A stretch of 64,000 nt of DNA, from NCBI GenBank assembly GCA_027422505.1, contig JAPQWV010000018.1, positions 13,162,001 to 13,226,000 of the forward strand. Reading direction: 5' to 3'. Below the pieces are notes generated by a model, which searched no databases, was not told the DNA's origin, and saw only the letters and a list, made by a program, of their open reading frames with translations. The position numbers and the translations under genes were made by a program. The DNA is from Craterostigma plantagineum. Its lineage: Eukaryota > Streptophyta > Magnoliopsida > Lamiales > Linderniaceae. Below, piece after piece: positions 46,167-58,190 of the stretch. Position 1 is the first letter of the stretch. The number at the start of each line of letters is the position of its first letter.

Positions 46167-49140
46167 GTTTACGTCCAATAATTTTGGTCCACCCTTCAGA
46201 ACCCAACAAGTAACCCCAAAACAACCACCCTTTCCGCTAAAATCGACAACTCTATAGTTGTCTTTACCCCAACCATCCTTCGTTCTATTCTAAACCTTCC
46301 ATACTCATTACTATATGATCCCACCTTCCAACGACGACCTCATCAGGGACTTCCTATTCATGGGCCACAAACCAACGCCCAAGACACCATTCACCTTCCT
46401 GACTTCAATGCAAAAGACATCCCCGGACCCTGGCGGACCCTGTTTCTGATCATCAACAAATGTCTCTCACCGAAGCATGTGGCGTCCGACAAATGCAACC
46501 ATAACATCATGCTAATCTTCCATGGGATCGTCTTCAACAAGAATTATGACGTCGCCCAACTAATCTGGACGGATATCCTTGATCAACTACGAAGGCGAGG
46601 CCTCGGATCCATGAAGCCGGTGCTTCTTTATCTACGGTGGCTACCTGTCCTCGTCCAACATTTCGTGGATCTTCATCCCGAAATCGAGCGACAACCCAGA
46701 GACGAGGGCTATCAATCTTCGAAGCTTATCAAAATACAATCAACAAAGAGCAAAATCGATCATGAGGCCATGATCATACCAGACGACCTACTTCAACTCC
46801 TCGATCCAACTGAGCCAGAGCTCCTCAAATACCTACGAGCCAACAACCTTGATGACGTTCCCGTGGTTCAACACATCCCAGTTTAACCTAAACCAGGGAT
46901 AAGCCAACCCCCACAGCCAAATGTAGGTCTAGGAAGCTCTTCATCCCCAAAGCCAAAACAAAAGAGAAAATCCAAAGGGGATGACAGAGATAGTCAACAG
47001 GAACGGCGTACAAAACAAAAACACGACCGTATTCCTCAGCCAACTAGTCCACAAACAAGTCGGGCCGAACCCATAGGTACAGGGGTTGACTTTGTCTTCC
47101 CCCGAGTAGAAGTCGCGACATCGGGTCCAATCGCGCAAACTACCCTCCCCAGCCACTCAATCATCTCCCAACAGATGATTGTTTCACAAACACACGAGGT
47201 GCCACGTCATCCATCACCACCTCGCTCGGAGGGGATTGATGTATCAAGCAGTCCTCAGCCTTAGACTGCACCTTCCTTGATCACGACTAGTGTAGTGCCC
47301 TCATCATCCATAATTGTTCCATTATCTAGGCCACTTAGTCTAGTTTCTGCACCTCTAGATCTTAGTGATCTAGACAGAATGCTCCGTGATGTCTCCGTAC
47401 TAGAGTCTAGTACGGAATAGAGCGAAAAACCCAACGTAGTCAACATCACCGCAGCGACGGATTTGGGCCATCGATCTGAGCCTGTCTCAGTTTTGATGTC
47501 AACGGTGAGCCTAAGTGGCCCCGGTTCTTCAAGTCCTATGCAGACAGGCGGCACATCAGTCCCTTCTACTGATGTTGTGACGACAGAACGTCTTCGTGAC
47601 TTTGTCAGGTTATTTTCCCCGTTCGTGATGGAGGCGAGGCTGGAGGATCGACTCGATGAGCTCAGAAAAGATCTCGAGGACAACATCATGACCCAAGTAT
47701 ACAACGTACTTGGCACCTCCTCTCGAGACAAAGGCAAAGCCCCCGTCACCGAAGAAGTACCCCCTCAAACCGACCCATCTCCAGACTCTGACGGCGGCCT
47801 GTGGAACGTCATCACGGAACTCATCAATGTTCTGCTGGCAAGACTCCGTACCGCACCCAAGTTAACTGAGTATGAAGCGGAGGTCCTGTGACGTCTGGAG
47901 CTTCGTTTCAACCCCCCTAACACCGGCGAGGCCAGTCATCCCGACAACCACGTGACGACCCTGACGGTGGGGATCATCCCGAGGGGGAAAAGACACAAGA
48001 GACAGGGCCTCAGCCTCCTCCGCAGTCACAGCCAAGAGCCACCCAAACACCCACCAGAACAAAACCACCTACACCCACACAAACAAAAAAATCTACCCGA
48101 ACTACCACCCAAACAACCCAACAGCCTTCCTCACCAGCTATGAGCCTATCACCTCCTCTTCCCACACACCAAGACACCCCTTTGATATCTTCATCCTCTC
48201 CCATCCTATCCCTTCAGTCAAATGAACCGATCGTATCTCTCGAAACACTTTACAACCCACACACAGCGGTAGAGAAATACATCTTCAACGACGACTGGTT
48301 AACGAAGCCGATGCATCCAGCCTTGGCCAAGGGCTTACTAGACAATGCCAGATACTTCTTGATGAAGGCAAACATTAGCCTGGCCCTTATCGACGATGGT
48401 GAACTCGAGGAAGGCGAAGACTACGAAGCAGACATTCCAGAACTTCCCGAGCTTCTCAAACACGCTGTCGTCAATGAGGAGTGCCCCCCTCGAAGTCGAA
48501 GATAAGAGAAGAACAGAAGCCACCGTGGGAAAATGTCAAAGTGATCGCTCCATATCAAGAAGAGATACGGAGAAGAATCTGGAGGAAGGAAGATAGGATC
48601 AAGAAGTTAGACGAGCTTGATCTAAGAGGACTAACTCATCTCCCGAGACCAACCGCTGTACGATACCTGCTCTCTCTTCGTAGAGGGCTTGTGTGGAGGG
48701 GAAAAGATACTAACGTTGACACTCTTAGAAGAGAAGAGAAGGAATAGCCAGAATCAGCAAAATCTTAGGAGTACGGCGAGGTCGTCTCGACTTCTATGAG
48801 TACCCTATCTACAAAGTGCAACGAGAAGATGGAACGGTCGAGGAGCTAACTGAAGGGGATCTTTCATACATCAGAGGTGAAGACGTTGATCAGATACTAG
48901 GAAGCTTCAGATTTCTTGGAACACTCCAGAATCCAGACTTAAGAGTGGGATACGTCGCTCTTAAGCGATTCATGATGCGCCAAATCAAGTTCAATTCGAC
49001 TCACAATCTTCAAATGGCGGTAGAAAGCAACATGAAAAGGGTGAACCTCACAAAGCCATCCTTCGAAGTCCCCGACCCAAGTCTTGGTGAAGCCCACATA
49101 ATCAATGAAGACAATGATCCATCAGTGGTCTACATCAACT
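46167..49140 (+). pseudogene. 3' ORF of 24.6-kb element, main piece
   Basis: Continues directly from the CTGAA duplication with VYVQ-FW (one stop), then PGPWRTLFLIINKCLSPKHV, NKNYDVAQLIWTDILDQL and a Pro/Ser/Thr-rich middle part. Further pieces at 47463-47891, 48140-48505, 48481-48747 and 48816-49142 include HTAVEKYIFNDDWLTKPM and RFMMRQIKFNSTHNLQMAVE. It aligns block for block with the ORF of the palindromic element (NKCLSPKH, YD.AQLIW, RFMMRQ.K, NLQMA.ESNMK). Many frameshifts. No enzymatic motif seen; role unknown. Confidence 0.72.
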
Positions 49141-49432
49141 AAAAAGGAGAAAAGAGACTGATGAAAACATCCGAGATTGCCAAATTCAGCGATGGAACGC
49201 TGCTGATTATTCGGAGCAAACTCGGAAGGATTCTGGAGCTGCTAAGGTTCGAAGAAGCAGAAGTACATGAGAAGTACGAGAAGATGATCAACATTATCTC
49301 AGATCGAATATCCTTATGAAGAGATCATACAAGTTCAAACTTGGACTTAAGAAATCGGTCTATGCAGTGGAGAAACCCAAGAAGAAGAAGACACCAAGGA
49401 CGCCAAAGCGAAAAGGATGCTAAGGGGGAGAT

Positions 49433-49746
49433 TGTTAGGAACATTTTGTACCATCCTTTAATTTATGTAATCTTGGGTGAATATGATTAATTTAGTGGGT
49501 TGTAGTACTTTGGGGTGATTTATGATATTTAGTAAGAGTTTTATATTGGGGTTTAATATACCAAATACTTGTGGTATATAAAGCCCCGCTTACCCTAATT
49601 AGGGTTTTATCAAAATAATGCAAAAGGTAAACCACCTTGTACTTTTCCTTAGATAAACACACACTAACACACACTCGAGGTGGTCTTCACGTTTTTCACA
49701 TTGAAACCTTTCTTTTGATCCTTGTTTGGTAATAAAAGGGCCAACA
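49433..49746 (+). repeat. 3' LTR of 24.6-kb Copia element
   Basis: 314 bp from TGTTAGGAACATT to GGGCCAACA after the polypurine tract AAGGGGGAGAT (49422-49432), followed by the GATCT duplication. Confidence 0.93.
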
Positions 49747-49751
49747 GATCT

Positions 49752-51180
49752 TACTAATAAAGACGAATTTTTTATGTATCGAATGAATATGTGCTTCCTC
49801 CCCCAAAATTAAAAATTTCGTTCAGAAACCGATAATCGACTTCAAGGGCCGAACAAGGTAAAAGCGACTGAATAAGATAAGATCGAATCAAACGAGTCTT
49901 AATAGTAAATGAAAAAGTAAGTCGGTAACCATGAAATTGAGAAAATTTAGCTTTCTCTAAGACACAAACGTTTTTTAAGTGAGTAACAGTTTACCCAACA
50001 AATATAACACACATACATGTAAAAACAACACTTCATTAAGAATATTGTAGAAGGTTCTGGACCGTCAGAGAATTTAACAGAAATTTGTCAGAGAATATTT
50101 AGAGGACTTTCTCAAAATTGTACTACATTAACTGGAAATAATAACACATGTTAGGTAAAAAAACTACACGAACTCAACTAATAACACATTGATCAATACT
50201 GATACCTCATAAATGTTGTTCTGTAACACGTCAATAATTCGATAAATTCGTATAAAATACACTTTTATTTTGGATGTTAATATAGATGTTCATGTAAATA
50301 TATAATTTGATGAAGTTTAATCACCACATTCCTTTAAAAGACACATTAGGCGAAATTTGACGTCAATAGGCGAAAGTTGATCTCGATAGATATATAAACA
50401 TATAGTCCTCCATTGCAAAACATAGACTATCACCTCTTTTAATGGAACATAACATTATGAATTGCACCACAAACATGTTCAAACGTCAACAATAAAGTAC
50501 TAATAACATTTATAGACCACAAATACAAAATACTAAGCTCAAAACCCTATATCCGAGGCCCGAAACCCTAAACCCTAAACCCCGAACCCCAATTTTTTTT
50601 AAGGTTGTATCTTATACTGCATAAGTCGTGGATCGTTCTCCCAAAATTTCATGTCGTAAACCCTTAATCTTAACCTCGAACCCGTAAGTCCTAAACCCCA
50701 AAAACTACCCAAAACCCTAGCCCATAGACGATAACAAATTATCCAGAAACCTGCATAGACGGCAATTTTATAACAAATAACACTCTATTGGTAACAATTA
50801 TACCCTTATGGATACCACATTAAACTGTCCAGAAATGTTTTTAATATCCCGCCAGAACACTTCAGAAATTCTACGGTGGCGCGAGAAACCCTGAAAAACA
50901 AACAATAGACCCAATACGGTGGCGCGACGAAAATTTAAGGCTATGGGCCTCTCGAATCTACGCGTATTGCCTTCAATTTCATCTAGAAACATGCTTCGAT
51001 CTACACATATTTTTATTGTTTGCGTCAACGAAATTTTAAGATTCCGTCCCGACACCGTCGCGCTCGTGAGATCCGCAAAACTCAATAGTAATTTGTAAAT
51101 GGGTTTAACCAAGGCAACTATCGATATTATCGTCAATTTCATATGAATGTTGATAAGTTTTACAAAAATAAAAAATTTCT
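49752..51180. other. non-satellite interior of the outer element
   Basis: No supported ORF. It contains decayed words of the satellite (AATAACACAT), a duplicated GGTGGCGCGA motif near 50876 and 50922, and at about 50520-50590 short runs of CCCTAAACCCTAAACCC. Confidence 0.5.
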
Positions 51181-52795
51181 TCAGGGTAATAACAATTGTT
51201 GACTCAAAAATAACATCACTGAAAGTTAATAACGCCTTGTTTGTCGTAAACGACACATTCTGTATACAATATGGATCGGGATAAAAAGAACGAAAATCAC
51301 AAACGACACTAAAAAACAGATGGAAACTGCATAAATCACGTCGTTATTGACTCAATAAGGTAAAATAGACCTCAATTTCTCATGGGTACCTCGAATTTAT
51401 ACCGATTAGTTGCAAGAAACGGATATAATATTTTCCCTAAATCGTGTAAAAAGAAATACTTATAACATAGCAAAAAATAACAAATATCGTATGGTTGATA
51501 ACAAATGTAGACTTAGGAGTAACACGTCGCTGATAGGTAATAACGTCTCGTTTGTCGTAAATAACACATTCTGTATACAACCAAAGGATCGAGAGAAAAA
51601 GAAAGAAAACCACAAACGACACTAAAAAACAGATGAAAACTGCATAAATCTCGTCGTTATTGACTCAATAAGGTAAAATAGACATCAATTTCTCATGGGT
51701 ACCTCGAATTTATACTGATTATTTGCAAGAAACGGATATTATATTTGCCATAAATTGTGTAATACTTATAACATAGAACCAATAACAAATGTCTTATGGT
51801 TAATAACTAATGTTGACTTAGAAGTAACACTTCACTGAAAGGTAATAACGCTATGTTTGTCGTCAATAACACATTCTGTATACAAGCAATGGATCGGGGG
51901 GAATATAACGAAAATCACAAACGACACTAAAAATGGATGAAAACTGCATAAATCTCGGCGTTATTGACTCAATAAGGTAAAATAGACATCGATTTCTCAT
52001 GGGTACCTCGAATTTATACCGATTAGTTGCAAGAAACTGATATTATATTTGCCCTAAATTGTGTAAAAAAGAAATACATATAACATAGAATCAATAACAA
52101 ACTTCTTAAGGTTAATAACTAATGTTGACTTAGAAGTAACACTTCACTGAAAGGTAATAACGCTATGTTTGTCGTCAATAACACATTTGTGAGAAAATTG
52201 TCTAATGTGTAATACTTTCGATAGCTTAAGGTTGTAGCTCCGATTGTTGTGCGAGTGTTCATATAAGCTAGGCGAGTTCTGTAAACGAGCAGCTTATTGT
52301 GCGAGTCTTTTAAGCTCGTACCGGGTTTTTTTTCCCACTCTGAGTTTGGAGCGGGTTTTCTCGTAAATCTTGTGTCATCTGTCTTATTCGTTTCTTGTTG
52401 GTGTGAGATCGAGTGAGGAAAACACGAGAGCTTTAAGTCCGAGGCCAAACTCTATCAAACAGGCCAAGTACGTTGGGTTTGGGGCGAGCGAAACGATCTC
52501 TCGACGCTTATTTCCGCACGCAAACATAAGAAAGTGAAAGGCTGTGTAGCAAGACTTTGGGCCGAGTCAAGCTATTGCCGGTCTCGAACCTCAACTTAGA
52601 CGCGAAAAGTTCTAAGTTAAAAAGGGTGTGACAAAAATACAAGCAATGGATCGAGGGAATATAACGAAAATCACAAACGACACTAAAAACGGATGAAAAC
52701 TGCATAAATCTCGGCGTTAGTGACTCAATAAGGTAAAATAGACCTCGATTTCTCATGGGTACCTCGAATTTATACCGATTACGTGCAATTTATGT
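51180..52795. repeat. ~312-bp satellite array, right block
   Basis: The same unit as 23941-25130, same orientation. Markers near 51220, 51538, 51845 and 52155, plus a partial unit after 52630. It is interrupted at 52189-52636 by an unrelated insertion. Confidence 0.88.
52189..52636. mobile_element. ~448-bp insertion in the satellite, possibly a solo LTR
   Basis: The satellite phrase AATAACACATTCTGTATACAAGC is split: AATAACACATT is followed by TGTGAGAAAATTG and, after about 448 bp, GGGTGTGACA runs into AAAATACAAGC. TG...CA ends and GC content higher than its surroundings suggest a solo LTR. I see no clean target duplication, so class is uncertain. Confidence 0.45.
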
Positions 52796-53328
52796 CGACA
52801 TCTAGATTCGATTTACCATTATTTTTTCAAATTTGCACCCTAATTAGACAAGCCTACCTCGTGCATCGTTAATATCATAATGAATCCAAAATGACATGTC
52901 GAAAATCGATTGGATGGGTCAATCGAAGTTTTTTGTGCTCGATTCAGTGTAAGAAAAATGAGTTCGAAAAAAATTCTGTTGATAACGTTTTGCAGTAGCA
53001 AAGTAACACAATATTGTTAAAAAATAACGTATCTGTTTTCTAAAGTAACAATATGTTGTAACTGTATAACATATACTGAAGTAAAAGTAAGGCTTCATAT
53101 AAGACCAAAAAAGCACGTCGTGACTTTCGCTAGAAAAAAAAAGCAAATGGTGTTTTTGTCAAATTCTATATTTGGGTCCTTTACTCGGTTTTTACAAAAA
53201 AGAGGTCTCTCAAACTTATTTATTTTGTGACAGGATCTTGACGGGTAAATGAAAACTTTATGGAGCCTGAACAAAAATCTTCCCATTAAAAATATCTTCT
53301 TTGGGACCTAACTCGTAACTTGTACATT

Positions 53329-54330
53329 ATTCATTCATCATATAAATGATTTGATATGGGTGTGTGTAGTCAAGCAGATACAAAGAAGAAGCATCACGTG
53401 GTATATGACCCACCTGACTCCTAAATAGTCTAATCTAATTCTAACCATATATATATAAAGTAGAAATGGTGGGAGCACATCTATTAGGACAGCATTCGCC
53501 GTAAAGATTTCATTTTATTTGATTATGATTTGGAATTTCACAATTTGACTTAGATGGATCGATTTATTCCCGCTCTGATTTTTTTTATTCTTCAAAATAA
53601 AATACGTATGTCCCGCCCTTACAAATAATTCGTATTTTGTTACGTCAAATAAATAATTATCCATTGATGATGAGATCTTCCACGTGGTTGGCTTTTGGCT
53701 TCCTTGATGTTGACGTCTAATAAGCGTCGGTAATAATAACGCTAATTATATGCATACTTCCTATATTATACTTGTATTATTTTTAAAAAAATTTAACTAA
53801 AAGAGTAAAATGGAGAATATAAAAATAGTATATAGTGGGTGCTTTTTAAACTATTTAATATTATTTTTTAATTTAATTTAATTTGACGGACTAATAAAGA
53901 TTATTCTAAGCTCTGACGCTTAATATAAGTGTAGATATTTCAAATAATAATATTGATAGTATAGATATTCGGACTATAAATCGAGAAAAACAGAATTTTT
54001 TCGCTACATATATTTCACATTCAACTGTTTTAACATACAGTATTTGACATAAAAGAGAAATAAAAAATGAACAAACATTACAACGAAAGACGAAGAAGAA
54101 AAAGGAACTAAAGTAAACATGTGACATAGGTTGTCTGATAATTGGACTAATCCTTCGTTCCAATTACATAAACCAATCAAAAAAGATGGTTACATGTAAG
54201 ACGATCTTTCTTACCTTTCACACTCGTATTCACATAATTGACCTTTTTTTCTCAATTGTTTTTAATGTTTTTATCTCAACTACCCAATACATTATGCACA
54301 CATATTCACTTAATAAACAAATAAAATCTA
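53329..54330. other. intergenic, 3' flank of HAT22-like gene
   Basis: AT-rich DNA; 54240-54339 probably includes the 3' UTR of the minus-strand gene. No other gene seen; the 85-codon frame at 53906-54163 has no recognisable feature. Confidence 0.5.
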
Positions 54331-54339
54331 ATAATTACT

Positions 54340-55801
54340 TTAACACGCAGCCGACGAATTGGTAAAGGGATGGTAAAATTGCGCGGCGGTCTTTCCGGCG
54401 ACGAAGCGCCCACCCTTCGCCGAGCCACCGTCGGCCACGGAGGCGCCTCCGCCGCCGCAGGAGGGGCACAGGCTGAGGGTCGCCGCCGGAATATGCATGT
54501 ACATCGGCGGCTGAGCAGCTAATTTGTAAGCCTTAAGCTCTTGCACTTCTTTTTGTAGCCTGCGATTCTCTTCAGTTAGGGTTTCGCAGCATTTCTTCAA
54601 GAATTCACAGTCCACTTCCGTTTGCTTAAGCTTATTCCTTTTATCAAATAATAAATAATAGTTATTTTAGTTCGGTAGCAATAATAGGGACATCGAACTT
54701 AGGAGTTAGTATTACAGGACCAAATAAATTTCAAATTAAGCAATATAAAAACATTTCACTCCCTCTCTGTCCAATGTAGAATCCTTATATATTACATATA
54801 AAATTAACCCATAGAGAATATTACTTAAATCAATCAGGCCGACAATGTTGAAGCCTTTCAATATTTAGTTTATTATTACTAGTTCAAGTGCGTGTGTGTG
54901 CATACGTAAATATTTAAAATTTATTTTAATAATTATTCGAAATAATTTAAATTTACTTGTATATATAAGTTATAAAGTTAAAAAAGTATAAGACCTAACT
55001 AAAAATAGTAATTTATTAAAAATTGTAATTAAACGATGATAGTGAGTGATTTTTTGAATTATAATTGATCACATATCAATCTGCAGTTTATAGCCATCCT
55101 TGACGGTTAGTAAAATAGAATAGATAAGTAAATAAATGAAATAAATAGAACATACCTAGCTCTTCTATTCTGAAACCAAACTTCAACCTGCCGTGGCCTT
55201 AGGTTCAACTTACAAGCCAACTCCTTCTTTTGGTTCTGATCATATTTTATATTACCCAAAAAAACAGAGAATTCAAGTCATCACACCATCCTATATATAT
55301 GTTATAATATGTACATAATATATAATACAGTAAGATAAATCATTATTGATAACTAAAAAATTAACTTACGGGATTTAGAGTTGTATGCTGTTTGAAGCTT
55401 TCTTCCAAAAGTGCAGACTGATACTTATTGAGCCTAAGCTTCTTACGACCGTTGGATCCATCGTCATCTTCGTCATCTTCACCATCGCTGGCCCTCCCAA
55501 TAATCTCCACTTCTTCGCTCGATCGGAATTCCCTCTCTCTCTTAACGCTGCAGCCGCCGCCGTTGGAGAGAGAATTGGAGGCGGCGCTGATTACGTCAGC
55601 AGACGAAATCTGCGGTTCAACACGATTATCGCCGCCGCCGCCGAAGAGGCTCAGTGTTAGAGACGGCCGGCGATCATCGTAGACCGTACGATGATGGTTC
55701 GAAGATGATGATGGGTCGGCCATCGATTTGCAGCCGTAGGATTCTAAGGAGAGTCCCAAATCAAGAACCACCTTGGAATTGCTGAGATCATCGAAGCCCA
55801 T
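54340..55801 (-). CDS. HAT22: HD-Zip class II transcription factor, HAT22/HAT9-like (3 exons)
   Basis: Minus-strand exons 55801-55370, 55235-55156 and 54637-54340 join in frame to 270 codons (269 residues); introns have GT donors (CCC|GTAAGT, CTAG|GTATG) and AG acceptors. Start [20 protein letters not shown]; an EAR-type repression motif LTLSL near residue 50; acidic stretch [10 protein letters not shown] before the homeodomain (about 119-176), whose helix 3 reads [16 protein letters not shown] leucine zipper follows ([18 protein letters not shown], then [13 protein letters not shown]). The C-terminus has [10 protein letters not shown], the class II CPSCE redox motif with Glu replaced by Gly, and ends FTNSSAAC as in HAT22/HAT9 (FTNPSAAC). 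Class II HD-Zips are nuclear repressors binding CAAT(C/G)ATTG in shade and auxin/cytokinin responses. It is close to the family's usual length, with no sign of damage. Confidence 0.93.
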
Positions 55802-57590
55802 GTATGATTTCTTTCTAAAAATATGATTTTTTAAAATTTTTTTTTTCCAATTGAAACCAAAGATTGTGAAACTGATTTGAAGGAGAATGATGAAAGGGGA
55901 CTTATTTGTAGTTGAGATTGGTTGGGGTGCGTGATGGTGGGAATATATGATTGTCGTTGATGATTAATGAATTGGAATTACATTTTCAATTTTATTTAAT
56001 AGTATTAATTAAGTGATGATGATTCCGACACTCATCCACAGGTCAGACGCCACATCACTTTATCAAACATTTTATTATTCCTTGGTCATTTATTTTGGTA
56101 TTTTTAGGACACCATTAATTAATATTCCACTTTGATAAGATTAAGGATTAGTAGTGTTGTAATCGTGTAGTTGACTAATAGAACACACCACTTCAAAGGG
56201 GACAGTTTTTATCTCCAAAATAATTAGACCTACGACGAGGAAAGCTTAAAAGTTGTCCAAATTCATCAATACCACTAACAAGACATATTCACACTATGCA
56301 TACTACACTTGCTAAATGATGAATCTTTTTAATATACTATTGGAAGAAGCAATAATTGTTGCCAAAGCAAATAAAGGTGTATAACAAAATGTTGCAAGAT
56401 TATTGTTGGATCACTATATTTGATCATTACAAAATATAGGCCGCTAAATTTATATATATGAAGAAACTTAATCTTTTGGATAAATCGGAAACTCAAATCA
56501 TCTTATTACAAGTCAGCAGTCAAAGAGGTGTAAAATATTCCGAATCAGCAATCACTTGGAATTTCAAACTTATTTTTGTAGAAAAGGATGAGCGGCCCAA
56601 CTTTATTCAAATATATGATGAAGTTAATCACCTAGTGATTTCAAATATAACAAAACAGAATTGAAAATTAATATACTTCCTAAATTTGTAATTATTCCCA
56701 ATTCTTCATATTGTATACCTACACTAGCTTACGAAAACTTGTATTTCCCTGGGCTTGACCTAATTGCTTAGGACACAATATTTTATCCTTTAAGTCATTG
56801 ATCATATTCCTATGACTAATGTGATGGGTGAGTTTTGACAAATTTTACCTGATTCCGAGAAAGGGTTGGGAAAAAACCAATTAATACTGAATTTTATATT
56901 CCTTGTTTGTTATCACTTGAAATTATATGGAGAGGGTTGTTTCATGGGATTGGACACATAGTATATTAGTTAGGCAAGAATTATAGTAACCTTACCAGAC
57001 ACATGACACGTCTCAAGACATCATTTGTAACACTTGTCCTAATTCTGAAATAGGGCTCAATGTTACTTTGTCCTTTCCCATTATTTCGTAACCATTATTA
57101 GATCAAGAAACATCGAAAATGGCTTACGTAGGTAACATCTCAGTCGTCCCCGGCAATAATTAAAATACGTATATTTGATCTCTTATTTCAAGAACATGTA
57201 CGTATATATTTTTATTTATTAAGAAGATAATCAGTGAATATGAGTGAGGATCTTTACTTTACTTAACTAGAAAGGGTGATTGGAGTGTGGACGCACCATT
57301 TCACTCCGTGGAATAGCAAACATGTCCAATGATATGCTGTCAGCTATGTTGATATAATAAAAAGTTAGGTCAAGAATAGATAATTTCATAATTTGATTGA
57401 TAGAAACATACATAAAATATATAAACTTAATTACGGCGACCCCATTATTTATAATGTACTACTATTAATGCTGTAATGTATAAATATAACATTACTTTAC
57501 GTTATTTGTAGTTCCTAATTATTAATAGAAAAATGAAGAGTAAAATGATAAAGTGTGCTTACCCCCCACCATTGATATATTGTACAAAAT
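55802..57590. other. intergenic, promoter side of HAT22-like gene
   Basis: The first several hundred bases upstream of the minus-strand start should hold its promoter. I cannot name specific sites. The rest is AT-rich without supported ORFs; a 68-codon frame at 56458-56664 shows no recognisable feature. Confidence 0.5.
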
Positions 57591-57600
57591 GATTCCCAAT

Positions 57601-57920
57601 TATATATATATATATATATAATATATATAGATAGATAGATAGATAGATATAGATGACTTTTCAATGCTTATATAATTACATATATTAACTAGAAACGTAT
57701 ATCGATATTAATATTACCGACAATTTAACTTCTGTATATCACGTGGCCTCATCTTGGAGAATATAACATATATATGATGTCTTTATTGGTTATATATAAC
57801 AATCATCTGATGACTTTTCCGTGCTTATATACTTACATATTTTAACTAGAAACGTATATCTATATTAATATTACCGACAATTAAATTTCTGTATATCACG
57901 TGGCCTCATCTTTTAGAATA

Positions 57921-57961
<41 letters not shown>

Positions 57962-57990
57962 CTCTTTATTGGTTATATATAACAATCATC
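57601..57990. repeat. AT/GATA microsatellites and a tandem duplication
   Basis: (TA)n at 57601-57620 and (GATA)n to about 57650 precede two copies of a ~160-180-bp unit, starting near 57652 and 57810 (both begin GATGACTTTTC). Shared blocks include AACTAGAAACGTATATC, ATTAATATTACCGACAATT and GTATATCACGTGGCCTCATC. The second copy contains an expanded (AT)n near 57926-57958. Each copy includes a CACGTG core. Confidence 0.85.
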
Positions 57991-58190
57991 TGATATATTT
58001 ATCTTTTAAAATTTTTGTCTTTGAATTAAGAATCTGCCAAAAAGAACTAGATTAGTATTGACTTTCCTCACAATACTTAGACTAGACACACATAATGATT
58101 GAAACTCGGACCACTCGTGTCACAAATTAAATTGTGATTATTGGAACCTAATACGTACCCTACATTTGGTAAAGCATGCAATCTCATCAT

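Larger units (their letters stand above)
25143..49746 (+). mobile_element. Sirevirus-like Copia element, full length with nested insertions
   Basis: Two LTRs (25143-25455 and 49433-49746) flank the element, with an exact 5-bp target duplication GATCT at 25138-25142 and 49747-49751. A primer site TGGTATCAGAGCC starts at 25458 and a polypurine tract AAGGGGGAGAT ends at 49432. Order: leader, gag, pol (PR-INT-RT-RH), a repeat-rich non-coding part, then a long 3' ORF. The LTRs differ at about 20 positions by eye (about 6%), so the insertion is old. A solo LTR interrupts gag and a 9.1-kb element interrupts the 3' ORF; its own length is about 13 kb. Confidence 0.92.
23374..53328. mobile_element. old inverted-repeat element hosting a satellite and the 24.6-kb retroelement
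   Basis: The left end near 23374 (GGGTTAATTACGTGTCAGGC, then ATATTTTTAACTAGTGTTCAGG) is related, in inverted orientation, to the right end near 53328 (on the minus strand CAAGTTACGAGTTAGGTCCC, then TTTTTGTTCAGGCTCC). Similarity by eye is about 65% over about 150 bp. Subtracting the nested retroelement leaves about 5.3 kb. A MULE-like origin is likely, but I found no target duplication, so the call is inferential. Between the ends lie 312-bp satellite units in one orientation on both sides of the nested retroelement. Confidence 0.5.

Noticed and set aside
23374..53328. Target duplication for the outer inverted-repeat element
   Set aside because: Sequences just outside the proposed ends do not match, so I kept the element as an inference from inverted terminal similarity only.
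55385..55682. Plus-strand frames of 84-91 codons
   Set aside because: Antisense shadows of HAT22-like exon 1.
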